Positions 15,626 through 24,452 of a stretch of DNA of 64,000 bases are shown piece by piece. The notes under the pieces were generated by a model. The model had not been told where the DNA came from, searched no databases, and worked only from the letters and a program-made list of their open reading frames with translations. The translations under genes and the position numbers were made by a program. Source of the DNA: Lysinibacillus piscis (GTDB lineage Bacteria; Bacillota; Bacilli; Bacillales_A; Planococcaceae); contig NZ_BRZA01000002.1 in the NCBI RefSeq assembly GCF_026012395.1, positions 1 to 64,000 on the forward strand. The letters run 5' to 3'. How positions within the stretch are numbered: position 1 is the first letter of the stretch; each line of letters starts with the position of its first letter.

Positions 15626-15667
15626 CAAAGCTGTTCAGACAAATATCGCATTCTGAACAGCCTTTGC
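15626..15667. terminator. bidirectional terminator after the 105-residue gene and aroM
   Basis: GCTGTTCAG (15630-15638) pairs with CTGAACAGC (15653-15661), extended by CAAAG/CTTTG across a one-base bulge. Confidence 0.8.
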
Positions 15668-15669
15668 TT

Positions 15670-16335
15670 TTAGGATAAAATATTTTTCAGCATTGTAAAA
15701 ATCGCTTCTCTGGGAACAATAATAGGAATAGCTAATTGGTCTTTCATATTATTTTTCATAGTGGATGAGTAGCCCATACAGTCAAGAATTAACAGTTCAG
15801 CTCCTTGAGATTGTAGTTGTTGAGCTGTTGCTAATAGATGCTGCTCGTTAAAATGATAGGGAGAGCTAGCCCCAAAAGTGACAGCAAATTGTGCGTTTTG
15901 CCATTTTTCTATGACACTGCTATATTGTTCAGGCTCAGGACCGATTAAGCCGAGCATTAAATCGTTGTTGATACCTTTCACAAAATTTGTCATGATACGA
16001 TCGGGTAGCAATAGGTTTTTACCTGCTAATTTATTCGTAAAATCACCTGTACACATTAATAAAATCCATGTAAAATCTTGTAAAGTATCAAGTGATTGTT
16101 GGATAAAGGGCATTAGCTTCTTTTTGCTTAGCTTCACCTGTTCACCATTTGTCAGTAATGTGACAAGAATGTCTGTATCGTTAGGAGTGGGAGCAAGCGC
16201 TGCAATTTCAGCAGATGATAATGTATCAAGCACACCAAATTCTGTGACATCTAAACCAGCATCGAGTAATTGGGCAATATCGGTAGCCATATCTTTGCGG
16301 GGAGCTTGACCAATTGTAACAACAGCAATTTTCAT
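15670..16335 (-). CDS. aroM: AroM family protein
   Basis: A 221-residue AroM family protein, recognised by the N-terminus KIAVVTIGQAPR. The family is uncharacterised but structurally akin to Asp/Glu/hydantoin racemases, which use two cysteines. Two cysteines sit in suitable places here, C95 in LLMCTGDF and C186 in ILDCMGYSS. It is the last gene of the minus-strand arm, overlapping the preceding amidohydrolase stop by 4 bases. In this locus it may racemise a peptide- or hydantoin-like intermediate; that is inference. Confidence 0.88.
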   Translation of the reverse strand: MKIAVVTIGQAPRKDMATDIAQLLDAGLDVTEFGVLDTLSSAEIAALAPTPNDTDILVTLLTNGEQVKLSKKKLMPFIQQSLDTLQDFTWILLMCTGDFTNKLAGKNLLLPDRIMTNFVKGINNDLMLGLIGPEPEQYSSVIEKWQNAQFAVTFGASSPYHFNEQHLLATAQQLQSQGAELLILDCMGYSSTMKNNMKDQLAIPIIVPREAIFTMLKNILS

Positions 16336-17483
16336 ATTTCTCCCTCCGCCTCATAATATTTTATACCATTTACATAGGTTTGGAGCACTCTTGCCTCTGT
16401 CTCAAAAATAGGGTGTGACCAGACAACAAAATCTGCATCTTTGCCTTCTTCAAGTGAGCCAATGCGATAGTCTAGCTGCACAAGCTTTGCGGCATTAATC
16501 GTAATGCTCTTTAAAGCGGTTTCCTCATCTAATCCATAACGAATTGCCTCAGATGCACAATATTTTAAATATTGTATCGGTACAAATGGATGGTCAGTCA
16601 TAATGGCAAATGGAATATGATTTTCCTTGAAAACTTTAGCGATAGCAGGTGTAGAATGACGGGTTTCATATTTAGATGGTGTCAGCATATAAGGACCTAC
16701 TGTTGTGTTAAAGCCACTAGCATTTACAGCATCGACAATTAAATGTCCCTCTGTACAATGCTCTAAATGTAGCTGAACATTGAATTCTTTGGCAATGCGA
16801 ATGGCAGTCATAATATCATCTGCCCGATGGCAATGGAGACGTAATGGCATCTCTCCTCGTAGTACTTCGATAAAGGGACGGAGCTCTAAATTTTGTTGAA
16901 TGTGCATAGCCTGCTCTTCTGCGCTTAAATGGGTTGCACGTTGAAAGCCATCACGTAACAATTGTGCAATCGCCATTCGTGTCATGGGCTTCCGTTTATA
17001 TTGATTACCAAAGACATTTTTCGGATTTTCACCTAATGCTCCCTTTAAGCCACTTCGTTCCACTAATACGCGTGATGGTAGTGTTGGACCTGCTGTTTTG
17101 AGAATGCTCCAAATACCACCAATAACATTGGCACTGCCTGGTCCCGTTTGCACGGTTGTGACGCCACCTTCTAGTGCGTGTTGAAAGGAAAAATGGCGGA
17201 TATCGACACTATCCAATGCATGCATAAGCGGTGTAAAGGGCTCACTATATTCATTCGCATCATTAATATCCTCTGTTACCTCAGCCCACGTACCAACATG
17301 TGCATGAATATCGATAAGCCCTGGTGTCACGAAAGCACCTTGTAAATCGATTGTTTGCACATCAGCGGGTATCGCTTTTGCAGGCCCTATATAAAGAATG
17401 CGTCCATCTTCTACCCATAGCTGGTCAAAAATATCATGCCCAGCATTAACAGTAATAAATTTGGCATTATGATAAATAATCAT
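16332..17483 (-). CDS. metal-dependent amidohydrolase, imidazolonepropionase-like
   Basis: A 383-residue amidohydrolase-superfamily enzyme with the metal site intact: H60 and H62 in DIHAHVG, HCHRADDI and LEHCTEGH in the middle, and the catalytic Asp in MTDHPFV. A short N-terminal beta domain precedes the barrel. Relatives hydrolyse cyclic amides or dipeptide bonds. The ATG at 17483 comes one base after the stop of the upstream paralogue and follows AGAAGGT; a longer frame to 17549 would overlap that gene and is not used. Substrate unknown. Confidence 0.85.
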   Translation of the reverse strand: MIIYHNAKFITVNAGHDIFDQLWVEDGRILYIGPAKAIPADVQTIDLQGAFVTPGLIDIHAHVGTWAEVTEDINDANEYSEPFTPLMHALDSVDIRHFSFQHALEGGVTTVQTGPGSANVIGGIWSILKTAGPTLPSRVLVERSGLKGALGENPKNVFGNQYKRKPMTRMAIAQLLRDGFQRATHLSAEEQAMHIQQNLELRPFIEVLRGEMPLRLHCHRADDIMTAIRIAKEFNVQLHLEHCTEGHLIVDAVNASGFNTTVGPYMLTPSKYETRHSTPAIAKVFKENHIPFAIMTDHPFVPIQYLKYCASEAIRYGLDEETALKSITINAAKLVQLDYRIGSLEEGKDADFVVWSHPIFETEARVLQTYVNGIKYYEAEGEI

Positions 17484-17484
17484 C

Positions 17485-18546
17485 TTAGTTACCTTCTTCC
17501 CGTGCATAAACTTGCTGACCTTTAATAAAGGTAGCGACGACTTGTGCATCTAAATCTAAAGGATGTTTATTCCAAATAACGAAATCCGCTAGTAGCCCAG
17601 TGCGCATGGAACCTGTTAAATGTTCAATACCAAGGAAGGCTGCCGCACCTGTTGTTAATGTATAAAGTGCATCCTGACGTGATATACCCTCTCGTATAGC
17701 TAAACCAGCTTCTAATGCTAAATGAGTTGCACTGCTTACAGGATGGTCAGTGCAAAAGACAAAGGGGATATGTGCACTAGCAAGCTGTTTATATAGTTTG
17801 GGTGATAGTGCCAGCATTTCATTATGTTCAATATAGCGGAATGTAGGACCTGCAATGACCGTATTAAACGCAGCTTCTGTAATGAGTGGTAGTTCTGTAC
17901 CGTGAATAATATGGAAATCGATAGCAAATTCCTGTTGTAGACGAGTAATCAATTCAATATCCACAGCCTTATGTGCACGAATCACGATTTTACGAATAGT
18001 AGGCTGTTGCTGCTGGATTTCTTGCAGTGTATCTCTCACAATTTTGGCAATACCCATACGTGTTAGTGGCTTTTTTGTCGCATTAAAAAAGGTACTTTTT
18101 GCATTTTGACCAATAGAAAAGGCGAATGCCACATCCTTTTGCAGCACCATTTCATCAACAGTGGAATGTGTATGATGAATAACAGCCGTTTTCGCACCGA
18201 TTAAACTTTTAGGGGAGGGCACAATATGAGAAGCCGTAATACCATGTGCCACTGCTTTAGGAAAAGCTAAATCGAATGGGTAGATACCATCGATAACGGA
18301 ATACTGTAGATTCGCCTCCCATTCAAAGCTATCATCTCCCTCCCAACGAATACCAATTTCCTGTAAACCGATTTGTGAGCAGCTATCAATAAAGCCAGGT
18401 GTCACGTAATAGCCTGTTAAATCCACTTCGTTTTCAGCTACATGGTGTGTTTGCTCGAAGTATTGTCCATTTACTTGAAAAGTGCTTTGTTCAAATTGAC
18501 GAGTGTCCGAATTAAAAATAAGTCCATTATTGTAGCGTGTAATCAA
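17485..18546 (-). CDS. amidohydrolase-like protein lacking the HxH metal motif
   Basis: About 353 residues, clearly a paralogue of the next gene along its length (VTPGFID, KPLTRMGIAKIVRDTL, RAHKAVDI, TDHPVS). Where an active enzyme has HxH, this protein has C56 and Q58 (DSCSQIG), so the first metal site is probably lost, while the later His and the Asp of CTDHP remain. It may be a partner subunit or a scaffold. A TTG at 18546 is the likely start: GGAGGGG precedes it by six bases and overlaps the ATG at 18561. Confidence 0.8.
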   Translation of the reverse strand: MITRYNNGLIFNSDTRQFEQSTFQVNGQYFEQTHHVAENEVDLTGYYVTPGFIDSCSQIGLQEIGIRWEGDDSFEWEANLQYSVIDGIYPFDLAFPKAVAHGITASHIVPSPKSLIGAKTAVIHHTHSTVDEMVLQKDVAFAFSIGQNAKSTFFNATKKPLTRMGIAKIVRDTLQEIQQQQPTIRKIVIRAHKAVDIELITRLQQEFAIDFHIIHGTELPLITEAAFNTVIAGPTFRYIEHNEMLALSPKLYKQLASAHIPFVFCTDHPVSSATHLALEAGLAIREGISRQDALYTLTTGAAAFLGIEHLTGSMRTGLLADFVIWNKHPLDLDAQVVATFIKGQQVYAREEGN

Positions 18547-18567
18547 AATATTCCCCTCCATATGAAG

Positions 18568-18599
18568 AGAAAAGTGGAGAAAACGCTCTCCACTTTTCT
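18568..18599 (-). terminator. intercistronic hairpin after the binding-protein gene
   Basis: A perfect 13-bp stem (AGAAAAGTGGAGA with TCTCCACTTTTCT, six-base loop) between the binding-protein stop and the amidohydrolase start. Such hairpins commonly hold most transcripts to the binding protein while letting some run into the enzymes. Confidence 0.75.
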
Positions 18600-18611
18600 T
18601 ATAGTCACAGT

Positions 18612-20228
18612 TTATTTAGCGATAGAAACGTTTGTACCGTTTGGACTTACGATTTGAATTGAGTTATCAGGAGATACTGTAAAGCCTTGTACTTTTTTAT
18701 TAATCGCAGCTACTGTTTGTGTTGCCTCTAACTCAATACGTGGCACATCCGCTAAAATTAGTTTTAATGCTTCTTGGTATAGTTTTGCACGTTCCTCTTG
18801 GACAACTGTTTCGGAAACCGCACGCTCTAGTAAGGCATCTACTTCTGGGTTACTATAGCCTTTACCATTACCTAAAGCGCCAATTTGTTTTGTACTGAAT
18901 AATTGATATAAGAAGAAGTATGGGTCTGGATACCAAGTCCAACCACCAATATTCATCGGTGCGTTTCCTTTCGCTACTGTATCACTGTAAGTACCCCATT
19001 CAACGACTTTGATTTCCACATCAATATTTAAGTTGTTCTTTAATTGACTTTGGAAAATGGTTGCATATGGTACACGTGCCTGTGATACATAAATTTCTGT
19101 TTTAAAGCCATCAGGATAGCCAGCTTCAGCTAATAATTTTTTCGCTTCCTCTGGATTGTATTTTGGCACAGCATCAATTAATGATTTGTCATAGCCCCAT
19201 GAACCAGGTGGTAATGGTAGGTAAGAAACATCGCCACCGCCCCATTGGTTAACACCTGTAATAATTTCCTCTACATTTGTTGCTTTATAAATAGCCTCAC
19301 GTACACGCTTATCAGCAGTTGGTCCTACTTTATTGTTCAAATCAAGGTAAACGATAGATAATCCAGGGTTTGTCAGCAATTCTAAATTGCTATCTTGCTT
19401 CACAATTTCACGGTTTTGGCCTTTTACGTCCATTGCAATATCAATATCGCCAGAACGTAAGGCATTTGTCATCATGTTTTGGTCAGCAATAAACTTCATT
19501 GTTACATTATCAACATGAGGTTTTTCTCCCCAGTAATTATCATTACGCACAAATTTGACTTCTTGGTCTTTTTTCCATTCAGTTAGCTGGAATGGACCTG
19601 TCCCTACAAAATGCTCAGAGAAGCTATCGCCCCAGCCTTCCACTTCTTCTTTTGGAATGATGATATTACCAGCATCTGTAAGCATTGCTAATAATGCTGC
19701 ATTTGGTGATGCTAAATGAATTTCTACTTCATAATCAGAAAGAACCTTTACTTCTGTCACACCATTTAAACGATTCATAGCAGATTCTTTAGCAGAACGC
19801 TCTAATGAATATTTGACATCCTCAGCTTTCATTTCACGTCCATCTTGATATTCACCTTTTTGGAATTTCACGCCTTCACGTAGTTTAAATGTGTAGACTA
19901 ACATATCATCTGATACTTTCCATTCTGTTGCTAATGATGGAATGATATCTGATAAATCTTTATTATAGATTACCAATGTGTCAGCCATTTGTCGCATTAC
20001 TTGTGATTCGTAAACTCCTGTGTATTTGATAGGATCAAATGTTTTGGCGTTGGCAGAAAGTCCGATGTTTAATGTACCACCAGATGTTGCTTCTCCTGCT
20101 TTTTCTCCAGATGAATCATTGTTATCATCAGTGCTTGTCTTATCACCGCCACCACAAGCTGCCAATACACCAATTATTAATGTAAGCATCAGCAATAGAA
20201 ACGATTTTTTGAAAGATAAACTCTTCAT
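18612..20228 (-). CDS. peptide ABC transporter substrate-binding lipoprotein (SBP family 5)
   Basis: A 538-residue extracellular solute-binding lipoprotein of the Opp/Dpp/nickel family. The signal peptide ends in the lipobox VLAAC (C25), followed by a Gly/Ser/Asp-rich linker. The family block ATEWKVSDDMLVYTFKLREG lies near 105, and the C-terminal NGKGYSNPEVDALLERA is typical. The start follows AAGGAGG. It is divergent from its presumed permease genes, with one copy of a 16-bp operator 26 bases ahead of its start. Confidence 0.93.
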   Translation of the reverse strand: MKSLSFKKSFLLLMLTLIIGVLAACGGGDKTSTDDNNDSSGEKAGEATSGGTLNIGLSANAKTFDPIKYTGVYESQVMRQMADTLVIYNKDLSDIIPSLATEWKVSDDMLVYTFKLREGVKFQKGEYQDGREMKAEDVKYSLERSAKESAMNRLNGVTEVKVLSDYEVEIHLASPNAALLAMLTDAGNIIIPKEEVEGWGDSFSEHFVGTGPFQLTEWKKDQEVKFVRNDNYWGEKPHVDNVTMKFIADQNMMTNALRSGDIDIAMDVKGQNREIVKQDSNLELLTNPGLSIVYLDLNNKVGPTADKRVREAIYKATNVEEIITGVNQWGGGDVSYLPLPPGSWGYDKSLIDAVPKYNPEEAKKLLAEAGYPDGFKTEIYVSQARVPYATIFQSQLKNNLNIDVEIKVVEWGTYSDTVAKGNAPMNIGGWTWYPDPYFFLYQLFSTKQIGALGNGKGYSNPEVDALLERAVSETVVQEERAKLYQEALKLILADVPRIELEATQTVAAINKKVQGFTVSPDNSIQIVSPNGTNVSIAK

Positions 20229-20253
20229 GCTATTTCAGCCTCCTTGTTTTTGT

Positions 20254-20269
20254 TTCACAATATGAACTA
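20254..20269. promoter_or_regulatory. operator copy 1 (16-bp direct repeat)
   Basis: TTCACAATATGAACTA, identical to 20392-20407. Its core TTCA-N5-TGAA is an imperfect palindrome (10 of 13 positions symmetric), as expected for an IclR-type dimer. It lies between the binding-protein start and its promoter region. Confidence 0.65.
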
Positions 20270-20354
20270 TTGATTCATAATGTAATGTTGAATATAAAAT
20301 TAGCACACTTGTAAAGTGAAAGTAAATAATAATTTAAAAAATTCAGAAAAAATA

Positions 20355-20384
20355 TTTACAAACAAAGTGGGTGGGGTGTAGTAT
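20355..20384 (+). promoter_or_regulatory. promoter of the permease operon
   Basis: TTTACA (20355-20360) and TAGTAT (20379-20384) with an 18-base spacer. The second operator copy begins 8 bases later, roughly at the transcription start. Confidence 0.55.
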
Positions 20385-20391
20385 GTATTTA

Positions 20392-20407
20392 TTCACAATA
20401 TGAACTA
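20392..20407. promoter_or_regulatory. operator copy 2 (16-bp direct repeat)
   Basis: A perfect second copy of TTCACAATATGAACTA placed just after the -10 box of the permease promoter, a position suited to repression. A shorter match, CACAATAT, occurs at 26715-26722 before the IclR gene, suggesting autoregulation. Confidence 0.65.
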
Positions 20408-20440
20408 CTGTTTCTAATAATGAAAAAGAGGGGGAACGAA

Positions 20441-21403
20441 ATGGGCTCATTTATTTTAAAGAGATTGATTAACTTAGTCCCTACATTGCTAGTAGTTGGA
20501 ATCATTGTTTTTATTATTACGAGAATGATTCCGGGTGATCCAGCATCCGTTATGCTAGGGCCACAAGCTAGTGTGGAGGATGTAGAAAATTTGAGAGCAG
20601 AGTTAGGGTTGGATAAATCCCTACCAGCTCAATTTGTTTCATATATTGCAGATTTAGCGCAACTGAATCTTGGTTATTCTTATTCATATAGTGAATCTGT
20701 TTTTGGCTTGATAGCAGAGCGGTTTCCAAACACAGTGATTTTAGCGTTAGCCGCATTATTCATTGCTGTTGTGATAGGAATCCCTGCTGGTATCTTTGCA
20801 GCAAGAAAGCAAAATACAATAGTAGACTATGTGGTGATGTTAGTCTCACTAGTTGGTGTATCAATGCCTATTTTTTGGTTGGGCATTATGCTCGTCCTAT
20901 TCTTTAGTGTCAATCTCGGTTGGCTACCTGCAACAGGGATGGGGAGTATGGATGATGGATTATGGGCATTTATTAAGCATTTAATACTTCCTGCCTGTGC
21001 TTTAGCGACGATTCCAATGGCGACATTTGCACGAATTACACGTTCTAGCATGCTAGAGGTAATTTCACAGGATTATATTAAAACAGCTCGTTCAAAAGGT
21101 ATTAAAGAATATTTAGTTATTGGAAAACATGCCTTTAAAAATGCACTAACACCTATTTTGACTGTATTGGGGATGCAGATTTCTAATTTGCTTGGTGGAG
21201 CCGTCTTGACAGAAACTATTTTTAGCTGGCCAGGCATGGGAAGACTTATCGTTGATGCGATTGATAAACGTGATTTTGTTGTTGTACAAGGAACAGTTAT
21301 CTTTATTGCCTTTATTTTCGTTTTGGTGAACTTAATTGTTGATGTACTGTATAAGGTTGTCAACCCTAAAGTAAATTTAGATTCGGATGGGGGGAAAAAA
21401 TAG
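20441..21403 (+). CDS. oligopeptide ABC transporter permease (DppB/OppB-like)
   Basis: A 320-residue inner-membrane permease with six predicted helices, the PGDPASVMLGPQAS segment after helix 1 typical of DppB/OppB, and the EAA-type loop RSSMLEVISQDYIKTARSKG. The ATG at 20441 follows AGAGGGGG; the earlier in-frame ATG at 20420 has no site. It pairs with the DppC-like permease starting 2 bases after its stop. Confidence 0.93.
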   Translation: MGSFILKRLINLVPTLLVVGIIVFIITRMIPGDPASVMLGPQASVEDVENLRAELGLDKSLPAQFVSYIADLAQLNLGYSYSYSESVFGLIAERFPNTVILALAALFIAVVIGIPAGIFAARKQNTIVDYVVMLVSLVGVSMPIFWLGIMLVLFFSVNLGWLPATGMGSMDDGLWAFIKHLILPACALATIPMATFARITRSSMLEVISQDYIKTARSKGIKEYLVIGKHAFKNALTPILTVLGMQISNLLGGAVLTETIFSWPGMGRLIVDAIDKRDFVVVQGTVIFIAFIFVLVNLIVDVLYKVVNPKVNLDSDGGKK

Positions 21404-21405
21404 CG

Positions 21406-22272
21406 ATGGTACAAGCGATTGTAAATGATACGAAAAAGAAAAATACGTTGCTTCGCAAATTGTTAAAAAATAAATTAGCATCTATCGGCTTAGTCATTGT
21501 AGCCATTATGGCGATTGTCGCTATTTTTGCACCGTGGATTGCTACCCATCCGCCAGATGAAATGACGGTTGGTAAATCCTTTTTAGCTTGGAATACAGAA
21601 GGACATTTACTTGGTACAGATAATTATGGTCGTGATTTATTTAGTCGTCTTGTTTATGGCACACGTATTTCAATGATTGTTGGGATTGCTGCTGTGTTGT
21701 TTGGCGCTGTTTTTGGTACATTACTAGGCCTAGTTGCTGGCTATTTTGGTGGTCGTTTAGATGCTGTGATTATGCGTACAATGGATGGTCTATTTGCCTT
21801 CCCATTTATTTTATTAGCTATTACATTAATGACAGTTTTAGGTCAAGGACTAGTCAATGTTATTGTGGCGATTGGGATTGCCAATATCCCAGGGTTTGCA
21901 AGGCTTGTGCGTGGACAGGTATTGAGTGTGAAGGAAGAAGAATTTGTGGAAGTGACACATTCATTAGGTGCAACACATCGCCGTATTATTTTTAGTCATA
22001 TTTTACCGAATTGCTTAGCGCCATTAATTGTTTATGGCACGATGAGTACGGCTGGAGCAATTATCTCGGAGGCAGCACTTAGCTTTTTAGGTTTAGGTGT
22101 TCAGCCACCAACAGCTTCATGGGGAAGTATTTTAAAGGATGGTAAGGATTTCTTAGTGTTAAATCCTCAAATGGCGACATTTTCAGGTGTTTGTATTTTA
22201 GTAACAGTGCTGGGCATTAACCTATTAGGGGACGGCTTACGTGATGCACTAGATCCAAAAATGAAGGTTTAA
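21406..22272 (+). CDS. oligopeptide ABC transporter permease (DppC/OppC-like)
   Basis: A 288-residue permease with the OppC N-terminal cytoplasmic segment, the GTDNYGRDLFSRLVYGTRIS signature and the AALSFLGLGVQPPTASWG loop near 220-240. About six transmembrane helices. The ribosome site GGGGGG overlaps the end of the previous gene, indicating coupled translation. Confidence 0.93.
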   Translation: MVQAIVNDTKKKNTLLRKLLKNKLASIGLVIVAIMAIVAIFAPWIATHPPDEMTVGKSFLAWNTEGHLLGTDNYGRDLFSRLVYGTRISMIVGIAAVLFGAVFGTLLGLVAGYFGGRLDAVIMRTMDGLFAFPFILLAITLMTVLGQGLVNVIVAIGIANIPGFARLVRGQVLSVKEEEFVEVTHSLGATHRRIIFSHILPNCLAPLIVYGTMSTAGAIISEAALSFLGLGVQPPTASWGSILKDGKDFLVLNPQMATFSGVCILVTVLGINLLGDGLRDALDPKMKV

Positions 22273-22284
22273 TGGGGAGGTGAA

Positions 22285-23307
22285 ATGATGACAGAGCATT
22301 TATTGAATGTAGAAAATTTAACGGTTGAATTTAAAAGCAGTGGTTCTACTATGAAGGCTGTCAATGGTGTGAATTTACAATTAAATAAGAAGGAAACACT
22401 TGGAATAGTAGGAGAATCAGGCTCTGGTAAAAGTGTGACAGCGACTGCTTTAATGCGTCTTATTCCATCACCACCAGGGAAAATTACAGATGGTCATATT
22501 TATTTTAATGGACGTGATCTGCTCCAGCTATCAGAGAAGGATATGCGCAATGTACGAGGAAATGACATGTCCATGATTTTCCAAGATCCTATTACAAGCT
22601 TGAACCCTGTGCTGACAGTAGGCAATCAAATTGTGGAAGTAATACGAGCGCATGAAAAGATATCAAAAAAGGATGCCGCTACAAAAGCTGTAGAAATGCT
22701 GAAAATGGTAGGAATTCCTGAGCCTGAAAAACGTTTAAAAATGTATCCACATGAATTTTCGGGCGGAATGAGACAGCGTGTGATGATTGCGATTGCATTA
22801 GCATGTAATCCTAAGCTGTTAATCGCTGACGAACCAACAACAGCGCTGGATGTAACGGTACAGGCACAAATTTTAGATTTGATGAAAAAGCTACAGCAGG
22901 AACATGACACAGCCATTATTATGATTACACATGATTTAGGCGTTGTGTGGGAGCTATGTGACAAAGTGAATGTGATGTATGCAGGACGAACAGTGGAATC
23001 TACTACAACACGACAGCTTTATGACAATGCCCTACATCCGTATACATGGGGCTTATTAGAATCACAAATTACGATGGGGACACAGGAGCAGGAACGGTTA
23101 CCCGCTATTCCAGGAAGTCCACCAGATCTGACGATGCCACATAGTGGTTGCCATTTCGCCTCTCGTTGTCCATTAGCAACAGAGATTTGTCATCATACCG
23201 CTCCTGAATTAGTAGAAGTGCAAAGTAATCATTTTGTTGCCTGTCATTTGCAATCTAAGGAACAAATTGTCGAACGTAAGGAGGGGATTTTTAATGCAGC
23301 AAAATAG
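22285..23307 (+). CDS. oligopeptide ABC transporter ATPase (DppD/OppD-like)
   Basis: A 340-residue ATPase with Walker A GESGSGKS, signature FSGGMRQR, Walker [13 protein letters not shown] and switch His THDLG. The C-terminal oligopeptide extension includes the cysteine-rich [16 protein letters not shown] that can hold an iron-sulfur cluster in this family. Two adjacent ATGs are possible; the second (22288) is better spaced from GGGGAGGTG. Confidence 0.93.
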   Translation: MMTEHLLNVENLTVEFKSSGSTMKAVNGVNLQLNKKETLGIVGESGSGKSVTATALMRLIPSPPGKITDGHIYFNGRDLLQLSEKDMRNVRGNDMSMIFQDPITSLNPVLTVGNQIVEVIRAHEKISKKDAATKAVEMLKMVGIPEPEKRLKMYPHEFSGGMRQRVMIAIALACNPKLLIADEPTTALDVTVQAQILDLMKKLQQEHDTAIIMITHDLGVVWELCDKVNVMYAGRTVESTTTRQLYDNALHPYTWGLLESQITMGTQEQERLPAIPGSPPDLTMPHSGCHFASRCPLATEICHHTAPELVEVQSNHFVACHLQSKEQIVERKEGIFNAAK

Positions 23308-24286
23308 AGAACCTATACTAAAAGTAAGTAACTTAAAAAAGCATTTTCCAATTAAAAGCTCCATCCCTTTCAAAAAAGCTACACAATTTGTCAAGGCGGT
23401 AGATGGTGTTAGTTTTGATTTATATAAAGGTGAAACACTCGGTATTGTAGGGGAATCAGGCTGTGGTAAATCAACCGTTGCTCGTTTAATTAATCAATTA
23501 ATTACACCGACAGAGGGCAAAGTTGAATTTAATGGTGTGGATTTAGCTAGCTTAAAAACAGCCGATATTCGTTCAGCACGAAAATCTATTCAAATGGTGT
23601 TTCAAAATCCATATGCTTCACTGGACCCAAGGAAAACGATTGAATATTTAATTGCTGAGCCACTTGCTATTCATGGTATTGGCGATGATGCATCACGCAA
23701 AAAACGTGTGGTGGACTTGCTTGAAACAGTGGGGTTAAGTGCATATCATGCAAAACGACATCCACATGAATTTTCAGGTGGTCAAAGACAGCGCATTAAT
23801 ATTGCCCGTGCACTTGCTTTAAATCCAGCAATCGTTGTATGTGATGAGCCTGTTTCGGCATTGGATGTATCGGTTCAGGCACAGGTTATTAATTTATTGA
23901 AAGATTTACAGCGGGATTTTGGCTTAACATATATATTTATTTCCCATGACCTAAATGTTGTGAACTATATGTGTGATCGAATTGCTGTGATGTATTTAGG
24001 TAAGGTTGTAGAGATTGGCACGTATCAAGAGATATATGGCAATCCACAGCATCCCTATACACAAGCGTTATTATCGGCTATCCCTAAGGAAAATCCGTTT
24101 GATGCAAAGGAGCGCATTATTTTATCAGGAGATGTACCAAGTCCAGTCAATCCCCCGAGTGGCTGTGCATTTCATAAGCGATGCCGCTTTGCGATGGAGC
24201 AATGTGCACAAATTCAACCAATGCTAGATACAGTGACAGATACACATCAAGTATCGTGTCATTTATTCCGTGTTAACAGTCTGTAA
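23294..24286 (+). CDS. oligopeptide ABC transporter ATPase (DppF/OppF-like)
   Basis: A 330-residue partner ATPase: Walker [10 protein letters not shown], signature FSGGQRQR, Walker B VVCDEPVSALD, HDLNVV switch, and a C-terminal GCAFHKRCRFAMEQC cysteine block. The ATG at 23294 follows AAGGAGGGG and overlaps the previous gene by 14 bases. It completes a heterodimeric ATPase for the two permeases. Confidence 0.93.
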   Translation: MQQNREPILKVSNLKKHFPIKSSIPFKKATQFVKAVDGVSFDLYKGETLGIVGESGCGKSTVARLINQLITPTEGKVEFNGVDLASLKTADIRSARKSIQMVFQNPYASLDPRKTIEYLIAEPLAIHGIGDDASRKKRVVDLLETVGLSAYHAKRHPHEFSGGQRQRINIARALALNPAIVVCDEPVSALDVSVQAQVINLLKDLQRDFGLTYIFISHDLNVVNYMCDRIAVMYLGKVVEIGTYQEIYGNPQHPYTQALLSAIPKENPFDAKERIILSGDVPSPVNPPSGCAFHKRCRFAMEQCAQIQPMLDTVTDTHQVSCHLFRVNSL

Positions 24287-24452
24287 AATCCTCACTTCAA
24301 AATAAGAAAATAAAATCAAGCTGTTTAAGTATGGGGAATGAACAGGCTGTAAAAACCTTAACAATCAATGGAGATGAGGCGAATCTTTATTGATTGAAGG
24401 TCCGCTTTATTTCCATAAAAATAAATTATAAATGAGAAAGAGGTAACGAATT

